Virus record (IMG/VR): IMGVR_UViG_3300031772_000143
Location: 1 to 35,017 of that record
DNA length: 35,017 nucleotides
DNA from: a virus
Strand: one strand, 5' to 3'
The stretch's first letter is position 1, and each line of letters starts with the position of its first letter. Positions 1 to 8,014 of this stretch are shown piece by piece. The notes beneath the pieces are model-generated. The model worked only from the letters and a program-made list of their open reading frames with translations, had not been told where the DNA came from and did not search any database. The translations under genes were made by a program, and so were the position numbers.

Positions 1-587
1 TTCCCGCACTTGGTGCAGATGGTGAAGAGGCTGATGCACCCCATGGACAGGCCGGTGATCGCGCCCGTGAGGATGTCCGACACGAGCTGATTGTGCTTGC
101 GGTCGGTGGCGACGAGGATGTCGATGTAGCAGCTCTTGCCGAGATCGCGGGCGATAGCGTCGACGATGAAGCCCTTGGAGAGCTCCGGGAGCTGGATGTG
201 CTCGAGGTAGTTGTGAGCGCCGATGAAGGTGCGGTAGCTCGAGAGGAGCAGAGAGCGCTCCCATGCGTCGCCGTTGTTGTTGATGATGTCGTGGCAGTCG
301 GGGACGATGCGGAAGTCCGGCCAGCGTGCGTCGATCTGGACGCCCCGGTTCATCGTCCTGCCGGTCTTCGACCCCTTCGGGGCGTAGCAGTCGACGGACG
401 CGACGATCGTAGCGTGCGAGAGAAGGTACTGCTTCGGATCGCACTTGCGGAGGATCGTCTTCGCGGTACGGGCGACGAAGTCCTTGGGGACCGCGCCCTC
501 GTTCTGGCCGCGGAGCTCCTCCATCCATTCGTCGAACGCAATGTTGGTGCGCTCAACGATGGCGCTGGCATACCGCTTTGTGGCCAT
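1..587 (-). CDS. Prohead (capsid maturation) protease, C-terminus cut by window edge
   Basis: The reading frame opens at an ATG at 587 and runs off the left edge, giving 195 visible residues beginning MATKRYASAIVERTN. Residues 122-184 resemble phage head-maturation proteases: IGAHNYLEHIQLPELSKG, then a strand-rich stretch, ATDRKH, and GLSMGC. In this serine-protease fold a His and a Ser are catalytic; likely candidates are H125 or H130 and S181, but I cannot fix them without alignment. The visible end (TICTKCG) starts a CxxC motif, so a zinc knuckle may follow. The enzyme would cleave scaffold and capsid precursors inside the prohead. AGAGGA lies four nt before the ATG. It follows the portal and several probable virion genes on the same strand, the usual place for this protease. 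Function is inferred from motif resemblance. Confidence 0.68.
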   Translation of the reverse strand, partial: MATKRYASAIVERTNIAFDEWMEELRGQNEGAVPKDFVARTAKTILRKCDPKQYLLSHATIVASVDCYAPKGSKTGRTMNRGVQIDARWPDFRIVPDCHDIINNNGDAWERSLLLSSYRTFIGAHNYLEHIQLPELSKGFIVDAIARDLGKSCYIDILVATDRKHNQLVSDILTGAITGLSMGCISLFTICTKCG

Positions 588-655
588 GAATCCTCTGATG
601 GATAAGGAGCATAGAAACTCTGAAGCTCCGGCCGTAAGTCACGGGAGGACGGACG

Positions 656-666
656 TATGCCGGGGC
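656..666 (+). promoter_or_regulatory. Leaderless-type -10 box (imperfect)
   Basis: TATGCC preceded by G lies five nt before the ATG at 667. It matches the G-TANNNT-N5/6-start pattern seen repeatedly in this window except for C in place of the final T. The preceding bases (aGGACGGA.GT) also match those upstream of the gene at 16483. A GGGAGG lies 18 nt from the ATG, too far for a normal ribosome site. Confidence 0.4.
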
Positions 667-1221
667 ATGGCGGACAAGATAACTGAGGCCATCGGACGTA
701 TCAGGGTGAAGAAGGTCGAGGTCGTCCTTTCGGAGGGGAAGGTCCTGCCGAGAGTCCCGACGTCAGGCCTCTGGCCGAGGGTCACCCTGGAGCTGGACGG
801 GACGGAGCGGACGGTTCCGCTCACATGGTGGGCTGACGAAAAGAAGGCGGCCAGCGACCCGCTCAAGGCCATCATGGAAGGGATCGGGGGCGACATCCTC
901 AGAATGGCCGGCGGAAGGACTACAGCCTCGATGCCGAGGGGCCGGAGGCCGGCGCTCGAGTACGCGGTGTCGGAGGCGAACTCGAAGATCCGAAGAGCGG
1001 TCGACCGCGCCTCCCAGACAAAGGGAGGGGTCGGGGAGAGGCACAGGAAGGCGCAGAAGAGGGCCCTGAAGAAGAGAGTGCTGGAGAAGCTGCGCGGACA
1101 GTTCGAGAGCCTGATCCGGATGGAGAGGCTCGAACTCGAGGATCTGGGCGGGGCGGACGTGGGCCGCGCGTGGGACGACATCCTGAAGATGAAGGCCGTC
1201 CGCCACGTGATGGAGACCTAA
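667..1221 (+). CDS. Unrecognised basic protein, plus-strand accessory gene
   Basis: A 184-residue protein, not recognised. It opens MADKITEAIGRIRVKKVEVV. The N-terminal half looks like a small beta-rich domain (KVEVVLSEGKVLPRV, VTLELDGTERTVPLTWWADE). The C-terminal half is helical and very basic (HRKAQKRALKKRVLEKLRG), which would suit nucleic-acid binding or a coiled coil. The frame is open further upstream, but the ATG at 667 is preferred because a -10-like box sits five nt before it and the upstream part would overlap the divergent protease gene. It is one of five isolated plus-strand genes in a mainly minus-strand map, so it probably has its own promoter. Gene reality is well supported by codon use and clean start and stop positions; function is unknown. 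Confidence 0.7.
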   Translation: MADKITEAIGRIRVKKVEVVLSEGKVLPRVPTSGLWPRVTLELDGTERTVPLTWWADEKKAASDPLKAIMEGIGGDILRMAGGRTTASMPRGRRPALEYAVSEANSKIRRAVDRASQTKGGVGERHRKAQKRALKKRVLEKLRGQFESLIRMERLELEDLGGADVGRAWDDILKMKAVRHVMET

Positions 1222-1229
1222 CAGGCCTC
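1213..1229. terminator. Hairpin across a convergent gene junction
   Basis: GAGACCT-AAC-AGGCCTC forms a 7-bp stem with one A/C mismatch and a 3-nt loop. It spans the stop codons of the genes ending at 1221 (+) and 1228 (-). Its position suits a bidirectional terminator. There is no U-tract, so intrinsic termination is uncertain. Confidence 0.3.
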
Positions 1230-2193
1230 AGGCGATTCCTGCAGACCTCTTGATGACCGGAATGAGCGCGGGCCTGAGCTCCGGGTTCGCGTGGGCGATC
1301 CTTGTGAGGACGGACGCGAAGGCCCTGCGGGAGGCGAGCGACGCGCGATCCTCCTTGATGGAGGGCTCCACGGCGCTAAACAGCTCCTTGAGGAGGCTGA
1401 TCGTCTTCTTCTCGTCGCCGGCGGCGTCGAGGAGCGACTGGCCGTAGTTCGTGACGGTCATGGAGAGCTCGTCCGGGGAGATCTTCTTCTTGGCCGGCTT
1501 CTTCTCGCCGAGACCCTCCTCGGTGATCTCGACCTTGGCGGCCGGCTCAAGGAGGTGCTTGCGGATCCCCTTCACGAGGTTCTCGCCGTGGCGGATCAGC
1601 TTCGACACCTCCTTGAGGATGCCGTTCACGAGGCCCTTGGAGGGCTCCGTACGGGCCTTGTCCATGTCCTTGAGCACCTTCTTCACGCCGTCCGTGAACT
1701 CCTTGTGCTCGGCAGCCTCCTGCTCGACATAGTGGCCCGGGTCTGCCCAGCTGCGCTTGCCCTCGACGAACTCGTCCATCGTGGACTCATCCATCTGGTA
1801 GGAAGGCTCCATCCCGGCGGGACCGTCGTCCTCGGCAGGCTTCTCCTTCGGCTTCTTCTTCTTGAAGAGGCCCTTGAAGAAGTCCTTCACGCCGGCCGTG
1901 GAGGAGACCTTCTTGAGCATCCGCTTGAGCTCTTCGGACTCCGCCTCGGTGGCGTCGTCGAAGAACTTCGCGAACTCCTCGGCGTCGGACGAGTCCAGCT
2001 CCTTGAGGGCATTCTCGAGCTCCTCCTTGAGGGACTTGAGGACGGAGACCGTGTTCTCGAGGTTCTGCTCGAAGCTCCTGGCCTCAGGGTTGATGACGGC
2101 CACGGCGTAGCGCTCGAGCTCGTATGCGAGGAGCGGGTTGCTCGAGGCGATCCTGCGGGCGACCTTGACCATCTTCCAGATCTGGGAGCTCAT
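1228..2193 (-). CDS. Helical, charged probable virion protein
   Basis: A 321-residue protein, not recognised by family. The ATG at 2193 overlaps the upstream stop (ATGA), which fixes the start over a longer open frame. It is strongly charged and mostly helical, with Lys-rich (FKKKKPKEK) and acidic stretches. Two related short motifs occur: RRIASSNPLLAYELERY near the N-terminus and RIAHANPELRPALIPVI at the C-terminus. The second resembles RLAASNPEARAFLMPVL in the Gln-rich protein at 3497-5041. A motif shared by neighbouring proteins between portal and protease may mark a common interaction or a cleavable segment, but this is inference. It lies in a run with 2190-2882, 2936-3454 and 3497-5041. 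A scaffold or internal head protein is plausible; no function is shown. Confidence 0.72.
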   Translation of the reverse strand: MSSQIWKMVKVARRIASSNPLLAYELERYAVAVINPEARSFEQNLENTVSVLKSLKEELENALKELDSSDAEEFAKFFDDATEAESEELKRMLKKVSSTAGVKDFFKGLFKKKKPKEKPAEDDGPAGMEPSYQMDESTMDEFVEGKRSWADPGHYVEQEAAEHKEFTDGVKKVLKDMDKARTEPSKGLVNGILKEVSKLIRHGENLVKGIRKHLLEPAAKVEITEEGLGEKKPAKKKISPDELSMTVTNYGQSLLDAAGDEKKTISLLKELFSAVEPSIKEDRASLASRRAFASVLTRIAHANPELRPALIPVIKRSAGIA

Positions 2194-2882
2194 CGGACGA
2201 CGTCCTTCGGGTGAATCGTGAAGCCGCAGGTCTTGCAGAGGAGGACGCGGAGGCCCTGCCTGTAAGTCCTGGGCTTCATAGTCCCCTTGCACCGGGGACA
2301 CTTGAGATCGCCGGAGGATTTCTCCTGCTGCGTGACCTTGTACCGGCGCTTCTGGTCCTTCCAGTAGAGGGCGGTCCTACGGCCGAGCTCGTAGAGGTTC
2401 GCGACGGTCAGCCTGACCGCGTCGTCCCCGTAGGCATCTCCGAAAACGGAGCCCATGCGAAGGTAGGCATCGACTTCGCCCATCCCGCAGTGCCAGGCCT
2501 CGCAGGCGGCCCTCCAGAGGGGCTTCGTCGCATCCTCGTACTTCGAGACGACGCGGGAGGCGAGGGATGCGCGCCACTTCTCGTCGGACTTCACCGTCTC
2601 GGGAGAGTTTTCGTTCCTCGACTGTTCCCAGGTCGAGTAGCTCTGATCGAGCGACAGGGCGGGGTAATAGTTGGAGGCGTCCCGAATGAGCTCGGACGCG
2701 GTCTCGATCTCCGCGCCCCACGGCCACTGGACCTCGACCTTCCCGGTGTCGGGGTTCGAGTACAGGACGCGGCCCACGTACGGAGTAAGGACGAAGTCGC
2801 GAAGCCCCGCCTTCCGGACAACATCGCCCGTGTTGAAGTCACGGGCTACGAGCTGATCGTCTACGAACGCAATCCTGTGCAT
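2190..2882 (-). CDS. Protein with C-terminal zinc ribbon, unknown role
   Basis: A 230-residue protein starting at the ATG at 2882, with AAAGG seven nt upstream. The N-terminus has a short beta-rich segment (YVGRVLYSNPDTGKVEVQW) that could be a small SH3-like barrel. The middle is helical. The C-terminus is a clear zinc ribbon, CPRC then CKTC about 20 residues later, suggesting nucleic-acid or protein binding. Its stop overlaps the start of the next gene (ATGA), so the two are translationally coupled. It sits between portal and prohead protease, hence a structural or assembly role is possible. I do not recognise the family. Confidence 0.7.
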   Translation of the reverse strand: MHRIAFVDDQLVARDFNTGDVVRKAGLRDFVLTPYVGRVLYSNPDTGKVEVQWPWGAEIETASELIRDASNYYPALSLDQSYSTWEQSRNENSPETVKSDEKWRASLASRVVSKYEDATKPLWRAACEAWHCGMGEVDAYLRMGSVFGDAYGDDAVRLTVANLYELGRRTALYWKDQKRRYKVTQQEKSSGDLKCPRCKGTMKPRTYRQGLRVLLCKTCGFTIHPKDVVR

Positions 2883-2935
2883 GGGCTAACCTTTCAGACA
2901 CTGCGCCCCGGCCCGGAGAGGCAGGGCGGGCGGCC

Positions 2936-3454
2936 TCAGGGAGCCCAGGTCTTCTGACCGCGCGGAGCGACCGAGGCCTGACGGGTGGAGCCCTGCTTGG
3001 TGCTCTTTCCCGCAGGACCCCTGGCCCACGAAGGCTGCTTCTTGGTGCCGTCGGCCCACTCGCTCACGTCGCGGACGGCGTACTCGTCGCGCTCGCTCAC
3101 GGTCGAGGAGCGGTCGACGTCGTACGTCCCGATGCCCTTCGCGTTGAAGGACGGGCCGACCTTGTGCATGAACTCCTCGTCGGGGTCCGTCTTCAGCGGC
3201 TTGTTGACGTTCTCGAACGTCTCCATGTACTTCTCGTCGGGATCGCGCTTCAGGACCTTCGCCATCCGGCGCTGAAGGTTTCCCTTCCCGAAGGCGGCGA
3301 CCTCGAAGCGGTCGGCGAAGCCGTCGATGTCCCTGATGAGGCTCGAGGCCAGGCGGGGGTCGATCTTGCCGGACTTGGCAAGGCCCTCGAGGCGCTGAGC
3401 TGCGGTGTCGAGGTTCGACAGGATCCTGTTGGCGGTGGTCTTCTCGATGGTCAT
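2936..3454 (-). CDS. Unrecognised protein of the head block
   Basis: A 172-residue protein starting at the ATG at 3454, with GGAGAT about five nt upstream. The first 80 residues are helical. It has an internal near-repeat, KRDPDEKYMETFENV and KTDPDEEFMHKVGPS, about 20 residues apart. This is followed by KGIGTYDVDRSS, whose GIGTYD string recurs in the protein at 12857-13933. The C-terminal 50 residues are Gly/Ser/Thr/Arg-rich and probably disordered. It is separated from the upstream gene by 42 nt and from the downstream one by 53 nt. The family is not recognised; a minor virion protein is the likeliest role by position. Confidence 0.68.
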   Translation of the reverse strand: MTIEKTTANRILSNLDTAAQRLEGLAKSGKIDPRLASSLIRDIDGFADRFEVAAFGKGNLQRRMAKVLKRDPDEKYMETFENVNKPLKTDPDEEFMHKVGPSFNAKGIGTYDVDRSSTVSERDEYAVRDVSEWADGTKKQPSWARGPAGKSTKQGSTRQASVAPRGQKTWAP

Positions 3455-3496
3455 GTGAATCTCCGGGCTTCCCTGCAGGGGGTCATGAAAGACGTA

Positions 3497-5041
3497 TCAC
3501 CAGTTGAGATCGCTGGAATCGATCCCGACAGAGGCCTTCTTCTTCTTTCCCTTACCGAAGGGAGGGGCCTTCTTGCCGCCGAAGGGCGGCGCGCCTTTGC
3601 CCTTGGCAAAGGGGTTCTCTTTCTTGGCCTTGGGCTTGTCCTTCTTGGACTGCTTCTCCTGCTGGCCCTTCTTCTCCTGCTGGGAAGTCTTCTTGCCCTT
3701 CTTCTTCGCCTTCTCGACCTTCTTCTTGGCGGCGATGAGGACGGGCATGAGGAAGGCGCGTGCCTCGGGGTTCGAGGCGGCGAGCCGGACGAGGGAAGAG
3801 ATGTTCACTCGGACCGAGCTCGTCTTGATGTGCTTGGCAGCCTCGCCGACGTCCTTGAAGAGCTCGTCGAGACCCTTCATGAAGGCCTCGAGATCGTCCT
3901 CGCTGAGGTGCTTCTCGAGCTCCTTGGCGCCCTTCTTCTGCTCGTCGAGGAACTTCTTGACGTCCTCATCGCTCATGTCCTCGAGACCAGAGAGGTCCGG
4001 GAGGTCCGAAGCGATGCGGCGGCCGGCGGTCTTCTTCACCGTGTCGGCGAGGTCCTTGAGGCTCTCGATGAAGTCCTCGATGTCCTTGGCGTCGAAGAGC
4101 TTCTTCGTCTCTTCCTTGAGAGCCTTGACGTCCGTCTCTTTGCCGGCGCCCTGCTGCTCCTGCTGACCCTGCTGCTGCTGGCCGTAGCCCTGCTGCTGGG
4201 ACTGTTGCTCCTGCTGGGACTGCTGCTGCTGACCCTGCTGCTGCTGGCCCTGCTGCTGCTGACCGACGGGCGCCGGGTGCATACCCTGCTCCTCGCCCTG
4301 CTGCTGAGCAACCAGGCTCCGCATGTTGCGGACGATCTCGACGGCCGCCTTCGGATCCGTCTGCCTGAGCTCACTGGCGATTCGAAGAAGGTTCTTGTAT
4401 GCGTTGCTCATGGCTGAGGCACTCCTCTTGGGCGCGTCCGTGTTGGGGAGAAAGGTCTCCGAAAATTGGTCCGTTTTGTCGCCCTGAACACGGGCGAGAA
4501 GCATGTTGTAGGTCTCGACGTCGATCTTCGACTGGTACAGACAGTCGTCCGCGGTGTGAATCGCGAGATCGAGGGCGGCCCTGAAGGGCGCGTCGGGGGC
4601 CCCGCCGGTCCACTCGTTGCTCAGCCAGTCTTCCTTGAGGAGGGACTTGGCTGAGGCGACGATAGACTCGTACTGATCCTTGCCGAAGTACCTGCTGTCG
4701 TAAGACCGATACCCGGGGTAAGGACCGTCCGGGTGGCCCTGCTTCACGACTCCGTGGTACGTGGCGGTCTTGACACTCATTTCCCTACCGGCTTGAACCC
4801 CATAAGAAGACTGAAATGTCTCGGCGACCCTGAGGGCGATTGATCCGACGACCTTGTGGTTCAGGGACATGTCCTTGTCGTCGCTTTTGACGTCCGAGTC
4901 GTCCTCGCTCATGCGACGCCGACGATTGTCGTGCTTCGGGCCGCGCCTCGGGGCCTTCTTCCTGGAGGGGGCGGGCTTCCTGCCTATCAGGCGCTCTACC
5001 TCCTTCTCCTCCTTCTCCGACGGCTTCAGGTCGCTGGGCAT
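3497..5041 (-). CDS. Large Gln-rich, Lys-rich probable virion protein
   Basis: A 514-residue protein with distinct regions. The N-terminus is basic and disordered (RKKAPRRGPKHDNRRRRMSED). A folded-looking part covers about residues 65-200 (YHGVVKQGHPDGPYPGYRSYDSRYFG). A Gln-rich tract occupies about 250-300. A helical acidic part follows, then SSLVRLAASNPEARAFLMPVL, which matches the C-terminal motif of the protein at 1228-2193. The last 75 residues are Lys/Pro/Gly-rich and end SVGIDSSDLNW. The start at 5041 has only a weak GTGGA upstream; an in-frame ATG near 4912 is an alternative. It lies directly downstream of the portal group, so a scaffold or internal DNA-associated head protein is plausible. 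Low complexity makes homology calls unreliable. Confidence 0.72.
   Translation of the reverse strand: MPSDLKPSEKEEKEVERLIGRKPAPSRKKAPRRGPKHDNRRRRMSEDDSDVKSDDKDMSLNHKVVGSIALRVAETFQSSYGVQAGREMSVKTATYHGVVKQGHPDGPYPGYRSYDSRYFGKDQYESIVASAKSLLKEDWLSNEWTGGAPDAPFRAALDLAIHTADDCLYQSKIDVETYNMLLARVQGDKTDQFSETFLPNTDAPKRSASAMSNAYKNLLRIASELRQTDPKAAVEIVRNMRSLVAQQQGEEQGMHPAPVGQQQQGQQQQGQQQQSQQEQQSQQQGYGQQQQGQQEQQGAGKETDVKALKEETKKLFDAKDIEDFIESLKDLADTVKKTAGRRIASDLPDLSGLEDMSDEDVKKFLDEQKKGAKELEKHLSEDDLEAFMKGLDELFKDVGEAAKHIKTSSVRVNISSLVRLAASNPEARAFLMPVLIAAKKKVEKAKKKGKKTSQQEKKGQQEKQSKKDKPKAKKENPFAKGKGAPPFGGKKAPPFGKGKKKKASVGIDSSDLNW
4151..4262 (-). repeat. CTG/CAG-rich tract encoding poly-Gln
   Basis: An impure run of ctg triplets on the plus strand (CAG on the coding strand) encodes blocks of three to four Gln separated by Gly, Ser, Glu or Tyr. 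It lies inside the gene at 3497-5041 and keeps its frame, so it is a coding low-complexity repeat likely to vary in length between relatives. Confidence 0.85.
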
Positions 5042-5073
5042 GTTCCACGGTCCAGGCCCACTGAAAGCTTAGG

Positions 5074-5084
5074 TATCGTGGAGA
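5074..5084 (+). promoter_or_regulatory. Leaderless-type -10 box for the gene at 5085
   Basis: TATCGT (5074-5079), preceded by G, is followed by five nt and then GTG. The Shine-Dalgarno-like GGAGA directly abuts the GTG and so is too close to work well, which favours leaderless initiation. The 43-nt gap also separates this gene from the divergent gene starting at 5041. Confidence 0.55.
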
Positions 5085-5306
5085 GTGTTCGGAAGACGAA
5101 AAGAGAGTCCGGGTCAGAAGGCCCGGAGGAAATCGAAGGCCTTTGAGAGGGCTCTCGGAATGAGGCCGCACGACTGGACACCAGTCGTCAAGGACGGGAC
5201 TGCATGGATCTGGCGATGTACACGGTGCGCAGCACGGTGTGGAAAGCCATCAGAGACGCCGGGGACGTGCGGAGAAGAAGTAGTCCGGTACGTGACGGAG
5301 GTCTAG
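5085..5306 (+). CDS. Small HDW-type zinc-finger protein (paralogue 1)
   Basis: A 73-residue protein starting at GTG. The N-terminal 25 residues are basic. After MRPHDWT comes WRCTRCAARCGKPSETPGTC, giving His plus several Cys that could bind one zinc. HDW followed by WxCxxC and a late Cys is shared with small proteins at 8015-8248, 16988-17260 and 34405-34731, so these form a paralogous family. The GTG start is supported by the -10-like box five nt before it. An ATG at 5160 preceded by AGAGGG is an alternative and would place HDW close to the N-terminus as in two paralogues. The stop overlaps the convergent gene end through a shared CTAG. Role unknown; nucleic-acid or host-protein binding are possibilities. 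Confidence 0.65.
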   Translation: MFGRRKESPGQKARRKSKAFERALGMRPHDWTPVVKDGTAWIWRCTRCAARCGKPSETPGTCGEEVVRYVTEV

Positions 5307-5503
5307 GACTCCTGGACGTCAAGGACGGCATGAAGGTCGTCCTCCATGGACTCGACATGAGCCTGGAGGTCCTGGTAAACGGTCTTACAGACAGGACAGA
5401 GCGAGTCGAGCCTACGCCGGCCTCTCTTGACGTCCGAGAGCCTGATCGTCGGATTCGCCGCCAGTTCGAACATCGGGACTTCGACCCTGCGGCCCTGGAT
5501 CAT
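5303..5503 (-). CDS. Small C2H2-like zinc-finger protein
   Basis: A 66-residue protein whose ATG at 5503 overlaps the portal stop (ATGA). The C-terminal half contains CPVCKTVYQDLQAH and a later His (DDLHAV), that is C-x2-C-x9-H-x8-H. This is a C2H2-type zinc site with non-classical spacing. The N-terminal half (RRVEVPMFELAANPTIRLSDVKRGRRR) is basic. It is translationally coupled to the portal gene, so it is probably expressed with the head genes. Function unknown. Confidence 0.65.
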   Translation of the reverse strand: MIQGRRVEVPMFELAANPTIRLSDVKRGRRRLDSLCPVCKTVYQDLQAHVESMEDDLHAVLDVQES

Positions 5504-7302
5504 TCCTCGTCCTTGTCGAACCGGTCGTCTTCCTTTTCGGTCATCTTCAGGCCTGCGGACTCGGCGATGCGCTTCAGGACGTCCGTCTTCTCGACCGCCT
5601 CGTCCCCGGCCTTCGCCAGGACGGTCTTGAGGAACTCGTTGAACGTCGAGTCGTTCGGCGTGAACATGTCCTTCTTGAGCTGGGAAAGGGCGTCGTCCGA
5701 GTCGATGTTCAGAAGATCGAGGATGAAGGAGATCGGCAGGGATCCCTTCTGGTACAGGTTGAACATGAAGTCCTGCAGCTCAGTGTTGTCGCGGAGCGCG
5801 AGGCGCGTAAACTGGAGCTTCGGATACAGAAGGACACGGTTGCCGAATTCGTCCTCCTCCCAGAATCCCTTCTTCTCCGCCACCGGGGCGAAGAGCTGAT
5901 CCTCGACGAACTGGGCGATGCTCTCCCGGTAGAGGAGGTACATCGTGTTCATGACGTCGAGATGAATGCGCTCGCCGGAGTAGGAGGACTCGCCCGTGAG
6001 CATTGACTCCGTAATCCGGAGGCCGATGAACAAGAGCTTGTTGGTGATGTCGTATTCTGTCGAGAGGTCGAGGAGACGGTCGCGCGAGCCGATCTCGTCC
6101 CAGTGGACCTCGAAGTTCGTGACGATGGAGAAGTCCGGATCGATGAGCGCCTGGTCGATCTGATCTCGAAGGTTGTCGGTGTCCGGCTCGGACATCTTGT
6201 CCGCCCAGACAATGCGCTTCGGGGTCATCGCGCGGGAGGCGATGGACGTCTGGGCCTGGCGGAGCTTGTCCTGATAGAGGAGAGTCCTCAGGCAGCGCTC
6301 GAGAAGAGAAATCCCGCGGTCGTCGTACGCCGACTTCTTGTGCGAAAGATGGTAGCAGAAGGACGAGCAGAGGAAGTCGTCGTACGGGTTCGTGTTGAGC
6401 GGGATCGGCTGGCCGTTCAGGAGCTGCTCACGGATCTGCTCCGGGATGTCCTCGGCGATGCGGGCGGCCTCCTGGTCCCCCTGCTCCTGCGCCTTCATGA
6501 CGACGATCCTGTCCTTCTCGGACGGGATGAGCTCCATCTTGACGCGGTTCGTGTACTGGAAGACCTCGAGCTTCACCTGCTCCGGAGGAAGGATCTGGAG
6601 GCGCTCCCATCCGCGGTAGTGGGAGGCAACGTACTCGCGGATCGCCTTGGCCTGCTCGCTCTCGGGCTTCGGCTCCCTCTTGCGCTCCACGCGCTTCCGG
6701 GCACGGCCGGCATAGTCCACCTCGGCGATCTCTTCCTCCTTGACGTCGGAAAGCATGTCCTCGTCGATGTCGGACGTGAGGTCATGATCCTCGCAGAAGA
6801 TGAAGCAATTCCCGTGGAGCCAGTACTCATGCGTCGCGTCGTAGAGAGTCTGGAAGAGGCGGACCCTCTTGCACATCTGCTCATAGAAGTGCAAGATCTG
6901 CTTGTTCCGCCTCAGGTCCTTCCCCTTGGGGAGGGACAGACGGATCTTCGACATCGGCACGTCGGTGTGGAAGTCGATGGCCGCGCCGACGATCGGGTGC
7001 GTCGTGTACCAGAACCGGAAGAGCTCGCGCTTCTCGCGCTCGGACTGGGGGAGCTCGAGGAAGTCTGTGGAGAGCTGGGGGCTGTAGAAGGCGGAGTCGG
7101 CGTTGGCCGTGGCGCCGCCGCCGGCGTTCCCGAAGTTGCCGCCGAAGGCCGCAACGCGTATGGACTGGGCTTGCTCTCTGCGGGCAAGCTTCTCCAGCTT
7201 CGTCATGCGGTTCTTCGGACGAGCCTGTTCATCAACGCGGACGACAGGCAGGTCGTTCTTGACCTGCATAACCGGGCGTACGCCGACCTTCTTCTTAGTC
7301 AT
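5500..7302 (-). CDS. Portal protein
   Basis: A 600-residue protein resembling myovirus portal proteins. These form the dodecameric ring at one capsid vertex through which terminase pumps DNA and to which the neck and tail attach. After a basic, disordered N-terminus, residues 68-130 read FYSPQLSTDFLELP, RELFRFWYTTHPIVGAAIDFHTDVP. This is the typical portal opening, where a surface patch is followed by the conserved region naming the prior and present end points of the ring subunit. The long central alpha/beta body and an acidic C-terminal tail (TEKEDDRFDKDEE) also fit. Length is normal for the family. It lies about 1 kb downstream of TerL with three small genes between, a common order. No strong Shine-Dalgarno is visible before the ATG. 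The assignment rests on overall sequence character and context. Confidence 0.78.
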   Translation of the reverse strand: MTKKKVGVRPVMQVKNDLPVVRVDEQARPKNRMTKLEKLARREQAQSIRVAAFGGNFGNAGGGATANADSAFYSPQLSTDFLELPQSEREKRELFRFWYTTHPIVGAAIDFHTDVPMSKIRLSLPKGKDLRRNKQILHFYEQMCKRVRLFQTLYDATHEYWLHGNCFIFCEDHDLTSDIDEDMLSDVKEEEIAEVDYAGRARKRVERKREPKPESEQAKAIREYVASHYRGWERLQILPPEQVKLEVFQYTNRVKMELIPSEKDRIVVMKAQEQGDQEAARIAEDIPEQIREQLLNGQPIPLNTNPYDDFLCSSFCYHLSHKKSAYDDRGISLLERCLRTLLYQDKLRQAQTSIASRAMTPKRIVWADKMSEPDTDNLRDQIDQALIDPDFSIVTNFEVHWDEIGSRDRLLDLSTEYDITNKLLFIGLRITESMLTGESSYSGERIHLDVMNTMYLLYRESIAQFVEDQLFAPVAEKKGFWEEDEFGNRVLLYPKLQFTRLALRDNTELQDFMFNLYQKGSLPISFILDLLNIDSDDALSQLKKDMFTPNDSTFNEFLKTVLAKAGDEAVEKTDVLKRIAESAGLKMTEKEDDRFDKDEE

Positions 7303-7333
7303 GGCTGCTCACGCTGCTCCGTCAAAAGCCGAA

Positions 7334-7702
7334 TCACCGGAGTAGGCCCGGATCGGCGATGAGGACTTCGGCCTCCCCGAGGCCCTGAGAGGCGACCCTC
7401 CTGGACGAGGCGGACGACCTGACGGAGTCGACGGCCCTGGAGATGGAGGCCTGAAGAATCGGGACGCCGAGGCGCCTCGAAAGGCGTACGGCCCTGTTGG
7501 AGGGGACGGACTCGGAGACGCGGCTAAGCCGATCCACGAGCTTCTGGGCCTCGAGGAGCGCCGGGAGGGCGGACTCGAGAGCCTCGAGGGCAGCCCGATG
7601 GAGGCCCATGGCCTCCTCAAGGCTCTCCCGGCGCTCCCGGAGCTCGGACTCGGAGAGCTTCGGGATGGGCACGACGGCGGGGGCCTGACCGACTATGGGC
7701 AT
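7334..7702 (-). CDS. Short coiled-coil protein between terminase and portal
   Basis: A 122-residue protein, predominantly helical with heptad-like Leu/Ala spacing (SELRERRESLEEAMGLHRAALEALESAL), so a coiled coil is likely over residues 18-65. A second helical segment follows (RAVRLSRRLGVPILQASISRAV). The ATG at 7702 has TAGGGT five nt upstream, matching the leaderless-type pattern; that box overlaps the stop of the upstream gene. It lies in the packaging cluster and could be an assembly factor, but I do not recognise it. Confidence 0.6.
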   Translation of the reverse strand: MPIVGQAPAVVPIPKLSESELRERRESLEEAMGLHRAALEALESALPALLEAQKLVDRLSRVSESVPSNRAVRLSRRLGVPILQASISRAVDSVRSSASSRRVASQGLGEAEVLIADPGLLR

Positions 7703-7713
7703 GCGGTACCCTA
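7703..7713 (-). promoter_or_regulatory. Leaderless-type -10 box overlapping an upstream stop
   Basis: TAGGGT (7708-7713), preceded by G, is five nt before the ATG at 7702. The TAG is also the stop codon of the gene at 7711-7980, so this match could be partly forced by coding. Confidence 0.4.
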
Positions 7714-7980
7714 CTCTCCAGGAGGTCCAAAGGCTACCCTGAAGGCGATCTTCTTGAGCCTCCGGGCTTGGACGAAATCCTCGAGGACATCCTCGAGGAC
7801 CTTGACTGAGGCCATGTCGCCGGCCATCAGGCTCTCCCAGGAGCCGCCGCCCTCCCGGAAGCTCCGGTATACGGAGACAAAGTCTTTCCCGGACGTCTTC
7901 TCGTCAGGCCCATAGATATGATCCATGACCTGGCGAACAATCCGGTAGGCAGTCGTGTCCTTTACGCCGGCGCCTTCCAT
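7711..7980 (-). CDS. Unrecognised small protein
   Basis: An 89-residue, mixed-charge, mainly helical protein (TTAYRIVRQVMDHIYGPDEK, VLEDVLEDFVQARRLKK). The ATG at 7980 lacks both a Shine-Dalgarno and a close -10-like box. It lies 34 nt after the HDW-family gene and its stop is nine nt before the start of the next gene, so it probably belongs to the same transcript. No family recognised. Confidence 0.55.
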   Translation of the reverse strand: MEGAGVKDTTAYRIVRQVMDHIYGPDEKTSGKDFVSVYRSFREGGGSWESLMAGDMASVKVLEDVLEDFVQARRLKKIAFRVAFGPPGE

Positions 7981-8014
7981 CAGGACGAACGCGGGATAGC
8001 AGGCCTAGCGGCCG

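Noticed and set aside
445-666. Longer start for the gene at 667
   Set aside because: The upstream part overlaps the divergent protease gene and has no ribosome site; the -10-like box supports 667.
4151-4262. CTG triplet run as a non-coding satellite
   Set aside because: It is in frame within a long gene and encodes Gln blocks.
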